This document shows, in pieces, positions 1 through 5,581 of a DNA stretch of 6,574 nt. Source of the stretch: an uncultured Oscillibacter sp. (GTDB taxonomy: Bacteria; Bacillota; Clostridia; Oscillospirales; Oscillospiraceae); assembly GCA_904393855.1 (NCBI GenBank), contig CAJFNE010000104.1, positions 1 to 6,574 on the forward strand. The letters run 5' to 3'. Within the stretch, counting starts at the first letter, position 1; each line of letters begins with the position of its first letter. A model generated the notes under the pieces. That model was given only the letters and a program-made list of their open reading frames with translations, had not been told where the DNA came from and did no database searches. A program made the translations under genes and the position numbers.

Positions 1-360
1 CAGCTGGTTCAGCCGGTCCACGCGGGTGCGCATGGTCTTGAAGTTGGTCATCATGCCGCCCAGCCACCGGGCGTTCACATAGAACTGGCCGCAGCGGGTC
101 GCCTCCTCGCGGATGGCCTCCTGAGCCTGCTTCTTGGTTCCCACGAACAGCAGGGACTGGCCGCTCTCAGCCAGCTGACGGACGAAGTTGTAGGCCTCCT
201 CCAGCTTGCGGACGGTCTTCTGCAGGTCCACGATATAGATGCCGTTGCGCTCCGTGTAGATATAGGGAGCCATCTTGGGGTTCCAGCGACGGGTCTGGTG
301 ACCAAAGTGGACGCCTGCCTCCAGCAGGGACTTCATGGAAACGATGCTAGAATTTGCCAT
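1..360 (-). CDS. rpsB: 30S ribosomal protein S2, N-terminal part (runs off the left edge)
   Basis: Structural protein of the small ribosomal subunit, binding near the head-platform junction and needed for S1 or mRNA docking in many bacteria. The minus strand gives 120 codons with no stop before base 1. The start is ATG at 360-358, preceded 10 nt upstream by the Shine-Dalgarno sequence GGAGGA (371-376). The protein opens MANSSIVSMKSLLEAGVHFG and continues with the S2 signatures HQTRRWNPKM (21-30), the IYIVDLQKT segment (41-49), LLFVGTKKQAQ (70-80) and YVNARWLGGMMTN (94-106). Full-length S2 is normally about 240-260 residues, so roughly half is present. The gene for elongation factor Ts (tsf) usually follows rpsB and would lie to the left, outside the window; that is expectation only. 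A sigma-A promoter and a GC-rich leader precede the gene. Identification is secure. Confidence 0.98.
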   Translation of the reverse strand, partial: MANSSIVSMKSLLEAGVHFGHQTRRWNPKMAPYIYTERNGIYIVDLQKTVRKLEEAYNFVRQLAESGQSLLFVGTKKQAQEAIREEATRCGQFYVNARWLGGMMTNFKTMRTRVDRLNQL

Positions 361-477
361 AGTTGTGTGTTCCTCCAAATTCAAATTTAGTTTGACCTCC
401 GGCGGCTTCATCCCTCCCGCCAACCTCTCCCCGTGGGGCGGGGCACAGACGGAAAGTCGACGCGCCGTGCGGAATGC
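361..477 (-). promoter_or_regulatory. rpsB 5' leader with alternative GC hairpins
   Basis: From the predicted transcription start near 477 to the rpsB ATG there are about 117 nt of untranslated RNA. Read on the minus strand it holds a CCCCG/CGGGG hairpin (arms 443-439 and 433-429). It also holds a GGCGG/CCGCC hairpin (arms 421-417 and 405-401). The GGCGGG arm at 421-416 could instead pair with an upstream CCCGCC at 442-437, so two folds exclude each other. Ribosomal protein genes often carry autoregulatory leaders, but I cannot match this one to a known family. The structure is seen by eye; the regulatory role is inference. Confidence 0.4.
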
Positions 478-483
478 TGAAAT

Positions 484-512
484 ATAGTACCATAACCTCC
501 CCAATAATGCAA
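484..512 (-). promoter_or_regulatory. sigma-A promoter of rpsB
   Basis: On the minus strand the -35 box is TTGCAT (512-507) and the -10 box is TACTAT (489-484), separated by exactly 17 bp. The start point would fall near base 477, giving a leader of about 117 nt. An A/T-rich stretch lies just upstream. Good match to the vegetative consensus (TTGACA/TATAAT). Confidence 0.8.
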
Positions 513-593
513 GTATTTTTTCCCATAAACCGCGTAAAATTCCGGTATGTCTCTGCATTTGTTCGTTTTTTGCCAGCAGGTTCCCTTTTGTAG

Positions 594-622
594 TTGTACT
601 GCGCCGGCCTATCTGCTATAAT
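594..622 (+). promoter_or_regulatory. sigma-A promoter (extended -10) of the TPR/DUF4261 gene
   Basis: The -35 box is TTGTAC (594-599), the spacer is 17 bp and the -10 box is a perfect TATAAT (617-622). TG at 614-615 makes an extended -10 (TGCTATAAT). The predicted start is about 629-630, leaving a leader of about 54 nt before the ATG at 684. It is divergent from the rpsB promoter. The stretch between the two promoters (513-593) shows T-runs but no other recognisable element. Confidence 0.88.
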
Positions 623-683
623 GACTGCAATCCGATTTCCAGTTCATATCAAACACAACAGCGGATCAGAAAGGAGCACATAG

Positions 684-2513
684 ATGGACACGGAAAAGCA
701 GAAAGCGTCCCCGGGCGGCACGGCTCCCGCCCCGCAGGCACCGCCGATCCTGACGCCGGAGGATGTGGAGGCCATGGAGGCCATGACCGACGGCGCCTCC
801 GGCTATTTCTATCAGATGCTGGATTACATCGAGGAGCGCGTCCGGGAGGGTGTGCGCCAGGGCCGCTTCACCGTGGAACAGGCCCACGGGGATCTGGACA
901 CCGCCCTCTGGTATGCCTACGCCTGCAACAATATCGGAGAATACGAGTACTACTATCGGGCCGCCCAGTGGATGGCCGATTCCGAGGCCGCGGCCCGGGA
1001 GCAGCGCAGCGGCATCTGGTTCTACCGCTACGGCTGCGCCCTGATGTACTGCGGCCGGCTGGAGGAAGCCCGCCGGTACGCGGAGGAGGGCGTGGCCCTG
1101 GACCCGGACTACGTCTGGGGCTGGCTGGAGGTCGGCAAACTCCGCTCCCACTTCGGCGACCGGGAGGGCGCCCTGGAGGCGGTGCGACGGGGGCTGGAGC
1201 TGGAGCCCGGGGACTATGAGTTCCTCACCCTCCGCCGGGAGATCCAGGAGGGCCGCACCCTGGAGGAGATGGAGTTCCACTGGATCGATCCGGACTGCGA
1301 CCAGGCTCTGCAGGACGGAGAGGACGAGAGCGCAGAGGAGAAGCGGCAGTCCATCGCCTGCATCTGCTGCGACCAGGAGAATCTGGAAGCGATTCAGGCC
1401 GCTCTGTCCCCCACGGAGTGGGAGGCCGACGCCCCCTATTGCACCTTTACCATCCCCTACCAGGGCCGGACGCTGACGGGCCGGTTTTTCCTGAACGAGG
1501 CGGCGGTCTCCAAGCTGCCGCTCCTCTGGGTACAGGAGCTGGTGCGGCGGCTGCCGGAGTTGGAGCGCCGGGGCCGGACCTTCCTGTCCGCCCAGGCGGG
1601 GGTGAGCACAGAGGGGCTGGCTTTCCAATGGTTTGCCGTCCAGCCGGACCGGGGGCTGCGGCTGAGCTTTCAGCAGGACAATACCCAGCAGTTGGTGTAC
1701 TTCCGCCCGGACTTCTCCCTGCAGGAGGCGGACAGCCAACCCGCCCTGCAGCGGCCCACCGGCGGCAGCTTCCTGGCCTTCGTCCTGCTGGAGATGCCCG
1801 GGTGGGACGAGGAGAAGTTCCGCCGGGACCTGCTGGAGGACTGGGGCATCCCCTGCCTGACGGAGGTCCAGTCCGGCGAAAACGGCGGCAGCACCCTGGT
1901 GTTCGAGGTGGATGGCATGCTGGCGGCGGTAAGCCTGTACCCTTTCCCGGTCCCCCGCGGGGAGGCGGAGGAAAACGCGGCCCACAACTACCTCTGGTCG
2001 GAGGCGGAGGAGACGACCGCCCGGCATCAGGCGCAGCTGCTGGCGGCGGTCTCCGCCCGGGAACAGGATCCCCGGGATGCCGGCGCGCTGGAGATCAAGC
2101 TGGTGCGCACCCTCTGCCGTCAGGCAGGCGTGCTGGGCATCTATGCCAACGGCACGGTCTATCAGCCGGAATTCTATGAGGAGGCCGCAGCGGCCATGGA
2201 GGAAGAGGACCTGCCGCTGTTGAATCTGGTGTGGCTGGGTCTCTACCGCCGGGAGGGCGGTCTTTGCGGCTATACCGACGGCCTGCGGTCCTTCGGCAAG
2301 GATGAGATCGAGGTGCTGGACACCCCGGCGGAGCCAGGGGAGCTGCGAAGCTTCCTATTTGACCTGACAAGCTATGTGGTGACAGAGGACGCCACCTTCC
2401 ATGACGGGGAGACCCTGGGCTTCGACGCGGATCAGCGGCTACCCATCACCCGCAGCGCCGGCGTCTGGCACGACGGCATGACGGTAAAAATCGGATATCC
2501 CCAGAAGCCGTGA
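684..2513 (+). CDS. TPR-repeat protein with C-terminal DUF4261-like domain, function unknown
   Basis: A 609-aa, strongly acidic, apparently cytoplasmic protein with no signal peptide or membrane segment. The ATG at 684 follows AAAGGAG (670-676) at 7 nt spacing. After a Pro/Ala-rich start (1-22), residues about 30-200 are helical and contain two recognisable tetratricopeptide-like units: 111-144 (ending GVALDPDY) and 145-178 (ending GLELEPGDY). TPRs usually mediate protein-protein contacts. Residues about 222-350 form a middle region I do not recognise. Residues about 362-609 resemble DUF4261: FLAFVLLEMPGWDEEKF, then SLYPFPVPRGEAEENA, LWSEAEETTARHQAQLL, and near the end GYTDGLRSFGKDEIEV followed by VKIGYP. 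The family name is from memory of its pattern; its biochemical role is not established. The gene is monocistronic, with its own promoter and terminator. Partner and substrate are unknown and I assign no function. Confidence 0.85.
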   Translation: MDTEKQKASPGGTAPAPQAPPILTPEDVEAMEAMTDGASGYFYQMLDYIEERVREGVRQGRFTVEQAHGDLDTALWYAYACNNIGEYEYYYRAAQWMADSEAAAREQRSGIWFYRYGCALMYCGRLEEARRYAEEGVALDPDYVWGWLEVGKLRSHFGDREGALEAVRRGLELEPGDYEFLTLRREIQEGRTLEEMEFHWIDPDCDQALQDGEDESAEEKRQSIACICCDQENLEAIQAALSPTEWEADAPYCTFTIPYQGRTLTGRFFLNEAAVSKLPLLWVQELVRRLPELERRGRTFLSAQAGVSTEGLAFQWFAVQPDRGLRLSFQQDNTQQLVYFRPDFSLQEADSQPALQRPTGGSFLAFVLLEMPGWDEEKFRRDLLEDWGIPCLTEVQSGENGGSTLVFEVDGMLAAVSLYPFPVPRGEAEENAAHNYLWSEAEETTARHQAQLLAAVSAREQDPRDAGALEIKLVRTLCRQAGVLGIYANGTVYQPEFYEEAAAAMEEEDLPLLNLVWLGLYRREGGLCGYTDGLRSFGKDEIEVLDTPAEPGELRSFLFDLTSYVVTEDATFHDGETLGFDADQRLPITRSAGVWHDGMTVKIGYPQKP

Positions 2514-2546
2514 TGGCTTCAGGACAGGGCGGAAACATCAGAACGG

Positions 2547-2580
2547 GGCCCGGCGGCACATAAGCCGCCGGGCCTTCTTT
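2547..2580 (+). terminator. Rho-independent terminator of the TPR/DUF4261 gene
   Basis: A perfect 11-bp stem GGCCCGGCGGC (2547-2557) / GCCGCCGGGCC (2564-2574) with the 6-nt loop ACATAA is followed by TTCTTT (2575-2580), 33 nt after the stop codon. The T-tract runs into the stop codon of the convergent gene. On the minus strand the hairpin lies 5 nt beyond that gene's stop but has no U-run, so termination there would be weaker. Confidence 0.9.
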
Positions 2581-2864
2581 CAGTACCGCTTCCGCCGCTT
2601 CCGGTCCAGCGCCGGGTCCCGGCGGGGAAAGGGCTTGTCAATGAGGATGATGTCGTCCCCGATCCGCTGGATGCACTCCCAGGGGATATAGAATTCCTCC
2701 CCCCTGCCGAACAAGCCGAAAAACCGGCAGGGGCCGTAGACCACAATGGCCACCACCTGGCCCTCCGGCACCCGGATGTCCACGTCCGCCACATAGCCCA
2801 GGCGGCAGCCGTCGCAGATGTTGATGACCTCTTTTCGCCGCAAGTCCTGGATTCTGCACTGCAT
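2580..2864 (-). CDS. ylmC: YlmC/YmxH-family PRC-barrel protein (sporulation-associated)
   Basis: A 94-aa protein starting at ATG 2864-2862, with AAGGAGG (2879-2873) 8 nt upstream; stop TGA at 2582-2580. It begins MQCRIQDLRRKEVINICDGC and has the PRC-barrel pattern of the YlmC/YmxH family: INICDGCRLGYVADVDI (14-30), then GQVVAIVVYG, FYIPWECIQRIGDDIIL, and a basic tail ending RKRRKRY. Family members are small (about 80-100 aa) and are annotated as sporulation proteins. In Bacillus subtilis, ylmC lies just downstream of spoIIGA-sigE-sigG, so the position beside sigG supports the call, although here the gene is divergent from sigG. The molecular role is not well defined. A weak sigma-G-like promoter may lie directly upstream (2887-2915). 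The symbol reflects the family, not proven orthology. Confidence 0.9.
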   Translation of the reverse strand: MQCRIQDLRRKEVINICDGCRLGYVADVDIRVPEGQVVAIVVYGPCRFFGLFGRGEEFYIPWECIQRIGDDIILIDKPFPRRDPALDRKRRKRY

Positions 2865-2886
2865 CCCGCACCCCTCCTTGGGACCA

Positions 2887-2915
2887 GGGTATGCCTCGGG
2901 CGAGATGTCCTATGC
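2887..2915 (-). promoter_or_regulatory. possible sigma-G-type promoter for ylmC
   Basis: On the minus strand GCATA (2915-2911) is followed after 17 nt by CATACCC (2893-2887). This resembles the sigma-G pattern (GHATR, about 18 nt, CATnnTA) but lacks the final TA. The start point would be about 2880, immediately before the Shine-Dalgarno sequence, giving a very short leader. No convincing sigma-A promoter was seen for this gene. Tentative. Confidence 0.3.
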
Positions 2916-2930
2916 CAGGGACAGCGCGTC

Positions 2931-2948
2931 CCGCCGCCGATGCGGCGG
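2931..2948. repeat. 7-bp GC-rich inverted repeat
   Basis: CCGCCGC (2931-2937) and GCGGCGG (2942-2948) form a perfect 7-bp stem with the 4-nt loop CGAT. It lies between ylmC and sigG, 4 bp from a second, longer inverted repeat. No T-tract follows on either strand. Role unknown. Confidence 0.7.
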
Positions 2949-2952
2949 CATC

Positions 2953-2987
2953 CGTTTGTCCTTTTCTCTTCCAGAAAAGGACAAATG
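2953..2987. repeat. perfect 13-bp inverted repeat in the ylmC-sigG intergenic region
   Basis: TTTGTCCTTTTCT (2955-2967) and AGAAAAGGACAAA (2973-2985) are exact reverse complements around the 5-nt loop CTTCC. A G-T wobble (2954/2986) and a C-G pair (2953/2987) extend the stem to 15. Its centre (2970) lies about 69 bp upstream of the predicted sigG start point. Neither strand has a following T-tract, so it does not look like an intrinsic terminator. Operator or RNA hairpin are both possible. Confidence 0.8.
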
Positions 2988-3002
2988 CGACAAAAGCTCC
3001 CA

Positions 3003-3032
3003 GTATAGGAAAATCTGGCGGCGGCCATACTG
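3003..3032 (+). promoter_or_regulatory. sigma-F/sigma-G promoter of sigG
   Basis: GTATA (3003-3007), a 15-nt spacer and GGCCATACTG (3023-3032) fit the sigma-F pattern GYWTA-N15-GGnnAnAnTR. The same bases fit sigma-G (GHATR-N18-CATnnTA) except for the last base (CATACTG). The predicted start is near 3039, about 32 nt before the ATG. In B. subtilis sigG is first transcribed by sigma-F and then autoactivated by sigma-G, so this is the expected promoter type. No competing sigma-A promoter was found for sigG. Confidence 0.82.
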
Positions 3033-3056
3033 ACCTCAGTGAACTTTTGTACGGTC

Positions 3057-3062
3057 AGGGGG
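3057..3062 (+). promoter_or_regulatory. weak ribosome binding site of sigG
   Basis: AGGGGG lies 8 nt before the ATG at 3071. It is a poorer Shine-Dalgarno match than those of the neighbouring genes, which mostly have a clear GGAGG core. It is the only candidate near the start that homology supports. Poor translation initiation would suit a gene whose product must be held back until engulfment, but that is inference. Confidence 0.5.
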
Positions 3063-3070
3063 CGGCTTCC

Positions 3071-3841
3071 ATGCAGGGAAAAGTCGAAATCGCAGGCGTC
3101 AACACCGCAAAGCTGAAGGTGCTGAAAAACGACGAGACCATGGAGCTGCTGCGCAAAACCAAGGAGGGGGACCAGGAGGCCCGCCGGACGTTGATCGAGG
3201 GCAATCTGCGGCTGGTGCTCTCCGTGATCCAGCGGTTTGCCGGCCGGGGCGAGAGCGCCGACGACCTGTTCCAGGTGGGCTGCGTGGGCCTGATCAAGGC
3301 CATCGACAACTTCGACATTACCCAGCCGGTACGTTTTTCCACCTACGGTGTTCCCATGATCATCGGGGAGATCCGCCGCTACCTCCGGGACAACAGCGCC
3401 ATCCGGGTCTCCCGCTCCATGCGGGACACCGCCTACAAGGTGCTGCAGGTCCGGGACCGGCTCCTGGCCGAAAGTCAGCGGGAGCCCACCGTGGAGCAGA
3501 TCGCCCGGGAGCTGGGTATCCCCCGGGAGGACGTGGTCTTTTCCATGGACGCCATCGTGGACCCGGTGTCCCTCTACGAGCCGGTGTACTCCGACGGGGG
3601 CGACACCACCTGCGTCATGGACCAGATCGGCGACACCCGGAACACGGATGAGAACTGGACGGACCGCATCGCCCTGAAGGACGCCCTGGCCCATCTGGAC
3701 GAGCGGGAGCGGCGCATCCTGTCCCTGCGGTTCTACGAGGGCAAGACCCAGATGGAGGTCAGCGCCGAGGTGGGGATCTCCCAGGCCCAGGTAAGCCGGC
3801 TGGAGAAGGGCGCTATCAACACCATCAAAAAGAATATCTAG
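3071..3841 (+). CDS. sigG: RNA polymerase sporulation sigma factor SigG (late forespore)
   Basis: A 256-aa sigma-70 family factor that directs core RNA polymerase to late forespore genes. The start ATG 3071 is chosen because the protein then opens MQGKVEIAGVNTAKLKVLKN. This matches the SigG-specific amino terminus of B. subtilis (KVEICGVDTSKL); the open frame to 2891 is not conserved and would include the promoter. Region 2.1 is NLRLVLSVIQRF (45-56), region 2.2 is DDLFQVGCVGLIKAIDNFD (64-82), and regions 2.3-2.4 are FSTYGVPMIIGEIRRYLRDN (89-108). RVSRSMRD follows at 112-119. DPVSLYEPVYSDGGD (164-178) is also typical of SigG. Region 4.2 helix-turn-helix is TQMEVSAEVGISQAQVSRLE (226-245). Length and order are complete. 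A sigma-F/sigma-G promoter precedes it. Unlike in Bacillus, sigE is not immediately upstream. SigF is the main alternative, but the amino terminus favours SigG. Confidence 0.96.
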   Translation: MQGKVEIAGVNTAKLKVLKNDETMELLRKTKEGDQEARRTLIEGNLRLVLSVIQRFAGRGESADDLFQVGCVGLIKAIDNFDITQPVRFSTYGVPMIIGEIRRYLRDNSAIRVSRSMRDTAYKVLQVRDRLLAESQREPTVEQIARELGIPREDVVFSMDAIVDPVSLYEPVYSDGGDTTCVMDQIGDTRNTDENWTDRIALKDALAHLDERERRILSLRFYEGKTQMEVSAEVGISQAQVSRLEKGAINTIKKNI

Positions 3842-3842
3842 C

Positions 3843-3884
3843 AGCATGCGGGTGGGGCCGGATTTTCGGCCCCACCCGCATGCT
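3843..3884. terminator. strong shared hairpin between convergent genes
   Basis: An 18-bp uninterrupted stem (3843-3860 with 3867-3884, arms beginning AGCATGCGGG) encloses the loop GATTTT. It starts 2 nt after the sigG stop codon, and its other arm overlaps the stop of the convergent lipoprotein gene. It fills the entire gap between them. Neither side has a U-run, so it may act as a bidirectional 3'-end stabiliser or an atypical terminator, not a canonical intrinsic terminator. Confidence 0.75.
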
Positions 3885-5494
3885 CATGTCTCAGCCGTAT
3901 CCGAAGCCGTGTCCTCCGTTGTCTCCAGAGGCGCGATCCCTGTGAAGAAGTTTCCGCCCTCCGTCAGTGGGAAGGTCTCCGAGAGCTCCGCCGCGCTCTG
4001 GGTGCCGTCCTCCGGACGGCCGCCTGCGGGCGGTTCCTCCCCCTCTGGCCGTTCCGGCACATCGGGTGGTGGCTCCTCCCCGGCGAGAGGCTCCTCCCCC
4101 TCCGGCACTTCCCCGCCGGATGGGGGCTCCGCGCCCTCCGGAAGCTCCGGCGCATCGGCCGGGGCTTCCCCGTCCGCGGGCGGCGCGCCTCCGCCGGGCT
4201 GTCCGCCGCCCATGGCACCGGGACCGCCCATGCCCTCCGAGGCGCTGCCGGCCAGCTGGGTATCCCCCTGCCACAGCGTGTAATCCCCTGCCGTCAGGTC
4301 CGGAGAGGACACCACCAGGTAGGTGAAGTCGTTGGCCGGTGTCCAGGTGCCCACGGTCTCGCCGTCGGCGTTTTGCAGGGTGTAGGTCTCCCCGCCGGTC
4401 TGCCGCGAGGCGAAAGAGAAGACCACATAGGTCTGATCCCCGCCGTCGATGGGGTCGTACATGTTGCCGGAGGCCATCACTGTGCCGCCGTTGATGGTGA
4501 TGCCCGTGCTGGCGTCAATGCCCGCGTCCCCGCTGGTGGAACAGGCCGCCGCGGTGACGGTGCCGCCGTTGATCACCAGATAGCCGTTGGAGTCGATCCC
4601 ATCGCCCTCGCCGGTTTCGCCGGTGACCTGGATGTTCAGGGTTCCGCCGTTGATGGTGGTGACGGACACATTGTCCTCATTGGTGTTGATGCCGTCGTTG
4701 CCGGAGGTGATATTGATGTTGCCGCCATGGATGGTGAGGTGCAGCTCCGTGTCCAGGCCCTCGTTGTCGGCGGTGATGTTCAGCACACCGGTGCCCTCCT
4801 CGCCGCCGTCCACGTTCATGCTCATCTTGGAGTAGAAAGCTCCGTCGTACTTGTGGAGCTTTTCCTCCTCCACCACCTCGGTGCCGTCCTCGCTGAGCAC
4901 CACGGTATCCGGGTCATAGATCCGAGCCACGTAGGAGCCGGTGACATGATTGGTGGTGCCGTCGGCAATGATCACGTTGGCCCCGGCGGCGGTGGTGTCC
5001 ACCGTCTCCGTGGCGGTGTCCTCATCGGTGGAGCCACATTCATAGACGTTGTAGAAGATCACGGCGGGGGCCACGGTGCAGGTGATGTCCACACCGTTCA
5101 AAATCAGCGTTACCACCGCCTCTGGGTCCTCCTCCGCGTCCTCGCCCAGGTCCACGGCAATCTGGCCGGCGGACAAGGTACCGTCCAGCATGTAGGTGCC
5201 CGGCTGGGTGATGTGGACCACCGTGTGGGCGTCCGCCTCCGCCCGGGTGTGGGCGTCCGCCTCTGTTCCCTCCCCGTAGGTGAAGTCGTGCCCATCCTCG
5301 TAATAAACGATGTCGTGGGCCGTGTAGACGGCGGCGGTCTCCTCCGTGGAGATGGCCTCCCCGTCCACGGTGATGCCCGCGTCATCCAGGTGAATCTCCG
5401 TGCCTGTGTCGGTGTCCTCCTGAGTTTCGGCGCAGCCAGACAGCAGGCCCACTGGAAGCGTCAGCGCCAGCAGCCATGCAATCGCTTTTCTCAT
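3884..5494 (-). CDS. secreted lipoprotein, Cthe_2159-type carbohydrate-binding beta-helix protein
   Basis: A 536-aa predicted lipoprotein. The start is ATG 5494-5492, with GGGAGG (5506-5501) 6 nt upstream, and it opens MRKAIAWLLALTLPVGLLSG. That is a positive amino terminus, a hydrophobic stretch and the lipobox LSGC with lipidation at Cys21, so it should sit on the outer face of the membrane. Residues about 95-360 resemble the Cthe_2159 (formerly DUF4353) family: TYMLDGTLSAGQIAVDLGED, VTLILNGVDIT, then rungs with recurring INGGT (281, 308, 334) and GNDGIN / GDGIDSNG / GDAGIDAS turns. The repeats suggest a right-handed beta-helix, possibly calcium-binding. The Clostridium thermocellum member is reported to bind acidic polysaccharides; binding here is inference. 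Residues about 421-500 are Gly/Pro/Glu-rich low complexity, followed by FPLTEGGNFFTGIAPLE near the end. Phased TTTCAG boxes upstream may regulate it. Confidence 0.85.
   Translation of the reverse strand: MRKAIAWLLALTLPVGLLSGCAETQEDTDTGTEIHLDDAGITVDGEAISTEETAAVYTAHDIVYYEDGHDFTYGEGTEADAHTRAEADAHTVVHITQPGTYMLDGTLSAGQIAVDLGEDAEEDPEAVVTLILNGVDITCTVAPAVIFYNVYECGSTDEDTATETVDTTAAGANVIIADGTTNHVTGSYVARIYDPDTVVLSEDGTEVVEEEKLHKYDGAFYSKMSMNVDGGEEGTGVLNITADNEGLDTELHLTIHGGNINITSGNDGINTNEDNVSVTTINGGTLNIQVTGETGEGDGIDSNGYLVINGGTVTAAACSTSGDAGIDASTGITINGGTVMASGNMYDPIDGGDQTYVVFSFASRQTGGETYTLQNADGETVGTWTPANDFTYLVVSSPDLTAGDYTLWQGDTQLAGSASEGMGGPGAMGGGQPGGGAPPADGEAPADAPELPEGAEPPSGGEVPEGEEPLAGEEPPPDVPERPEGEEPPAGGRPEDGTQSAAELSETFPLTEGGNFFTGIAPLETTEDTASDTAET
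3995..4234 (-). repeat. Gly/Pro/Glu-rich low-complexity coding segment
   Basis: This stretch encodes residues about 421-500 of the lipoprotein. A Gly/Met block (GMGGPGAMGGGQPGGG) is followed by imperfect Pro-Glu-Gly-Glu-Glu units such as VPEGEEP, RPEGEEPP and LPEGAEPP. It looks like an acidic, extended extracellular linker. Its short degenerate repeats make it liable to slippage and length variation, and to spurious open frames on the other strand. Confidence 0.8.
5223..5263 (-). repeat. 24-bp-period coding duplication (EADAHT twice)
   Basis: A 17-nt string, GTGTGGGCGTCCGCCTC on the plus strand, occurs at 5223-5239 and again at 5247-5263. In the lipoprotein it gives EADAHT at residues 78-83 and 86-91. 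It adds exactly eight residues without breaking the frame, so it is probably a recent in-frame duplication in a loop. Confidence 0.85.
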
Positions 5495-5528
5495 GAAATA
5501 CCTCCCATTTCCGGTTTGGATGTGTTTC

Positions 5529-5534
5529 AGTATA
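5529..5534 (-). promoter_or_regulatory. probable -10 box of the lipoprotein gene
   Basis: TATACT (5534-5529 on the minus strand) is a good -10 hexamer about 35 nt before the ATG. The expected -35 position (about 5552-5557, AGAGTG) does not match consensus. A promoter with a good -10 and poor -35 often needs an activator, and repeated TTTCAG boxes sit at that position. Confidence 0.5.
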
Positions 5535-5544
5535 GCTGGAATTC

Positions 5545-5581
5545 CTGAAATCACTCTGAAAAAACGGTTCATTGCCTGAAA
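5545..5581 (-). promoter_or_regulatory. phased TTTCAG direct repeats, candidate activator site
   Basis: On the minus strand TTTCAG occurs at 5581-5576, 5561-5556 and 5550-5545. The last two are spaced TTTCAG-N5-TTTCAG, an 11-bp period, and the proximal box ends 10 bp before the -10 TATACT. The distal box is 20 bp from the middle one. This geometry resembles PhoP/PhoB (OmpR-family) response regulator sites, though the sequence is not a standard pho box. The repeats are seen; the regulator is inferred. Confidence 0.4.

Noticed and set aside
666..2027. 453-codon minus-strand open frame opposite the TPR/DUF4261 gene
   Set aside because: It is antisense to a gene with promoter, ribosome binding site and recognisable domains. 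Its translation is low-complexity Leu/Gly/Arg/Pro, typical of antisense frames in GC-rich DNA.
2955..2985. The 13-bp inverted repeat considered as an intrinsic terminator
   Set aside because: It lies between divergent genes and has no U-run on either side; kept only as an inverted repeat of unknown role.
2891..3070. 60-residue amino-terminal extension of sigG from ATG 2891
   Set aside because: The stretch contains both inverted repeats and the sigma-F/G promoter, and is not like known SigG. The conserved amino terminus begins at 3071.
2519..3847. 442-codon minus-strand open frame covering ylmC and sigG
   Set aside because: It overlaps sigG antisense and ylmC out of frame, and shows no domain or ribosome binding site; GC-driven shadow.
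4373..5548. 391-codon plus-strand open frame opposite the lipoprotein gene
   Set aside because: The Gly/Val/His-rich product is the complement of beta-helix repeats. The minus strand has a signal peptide, lipobox and ribosome binding site.
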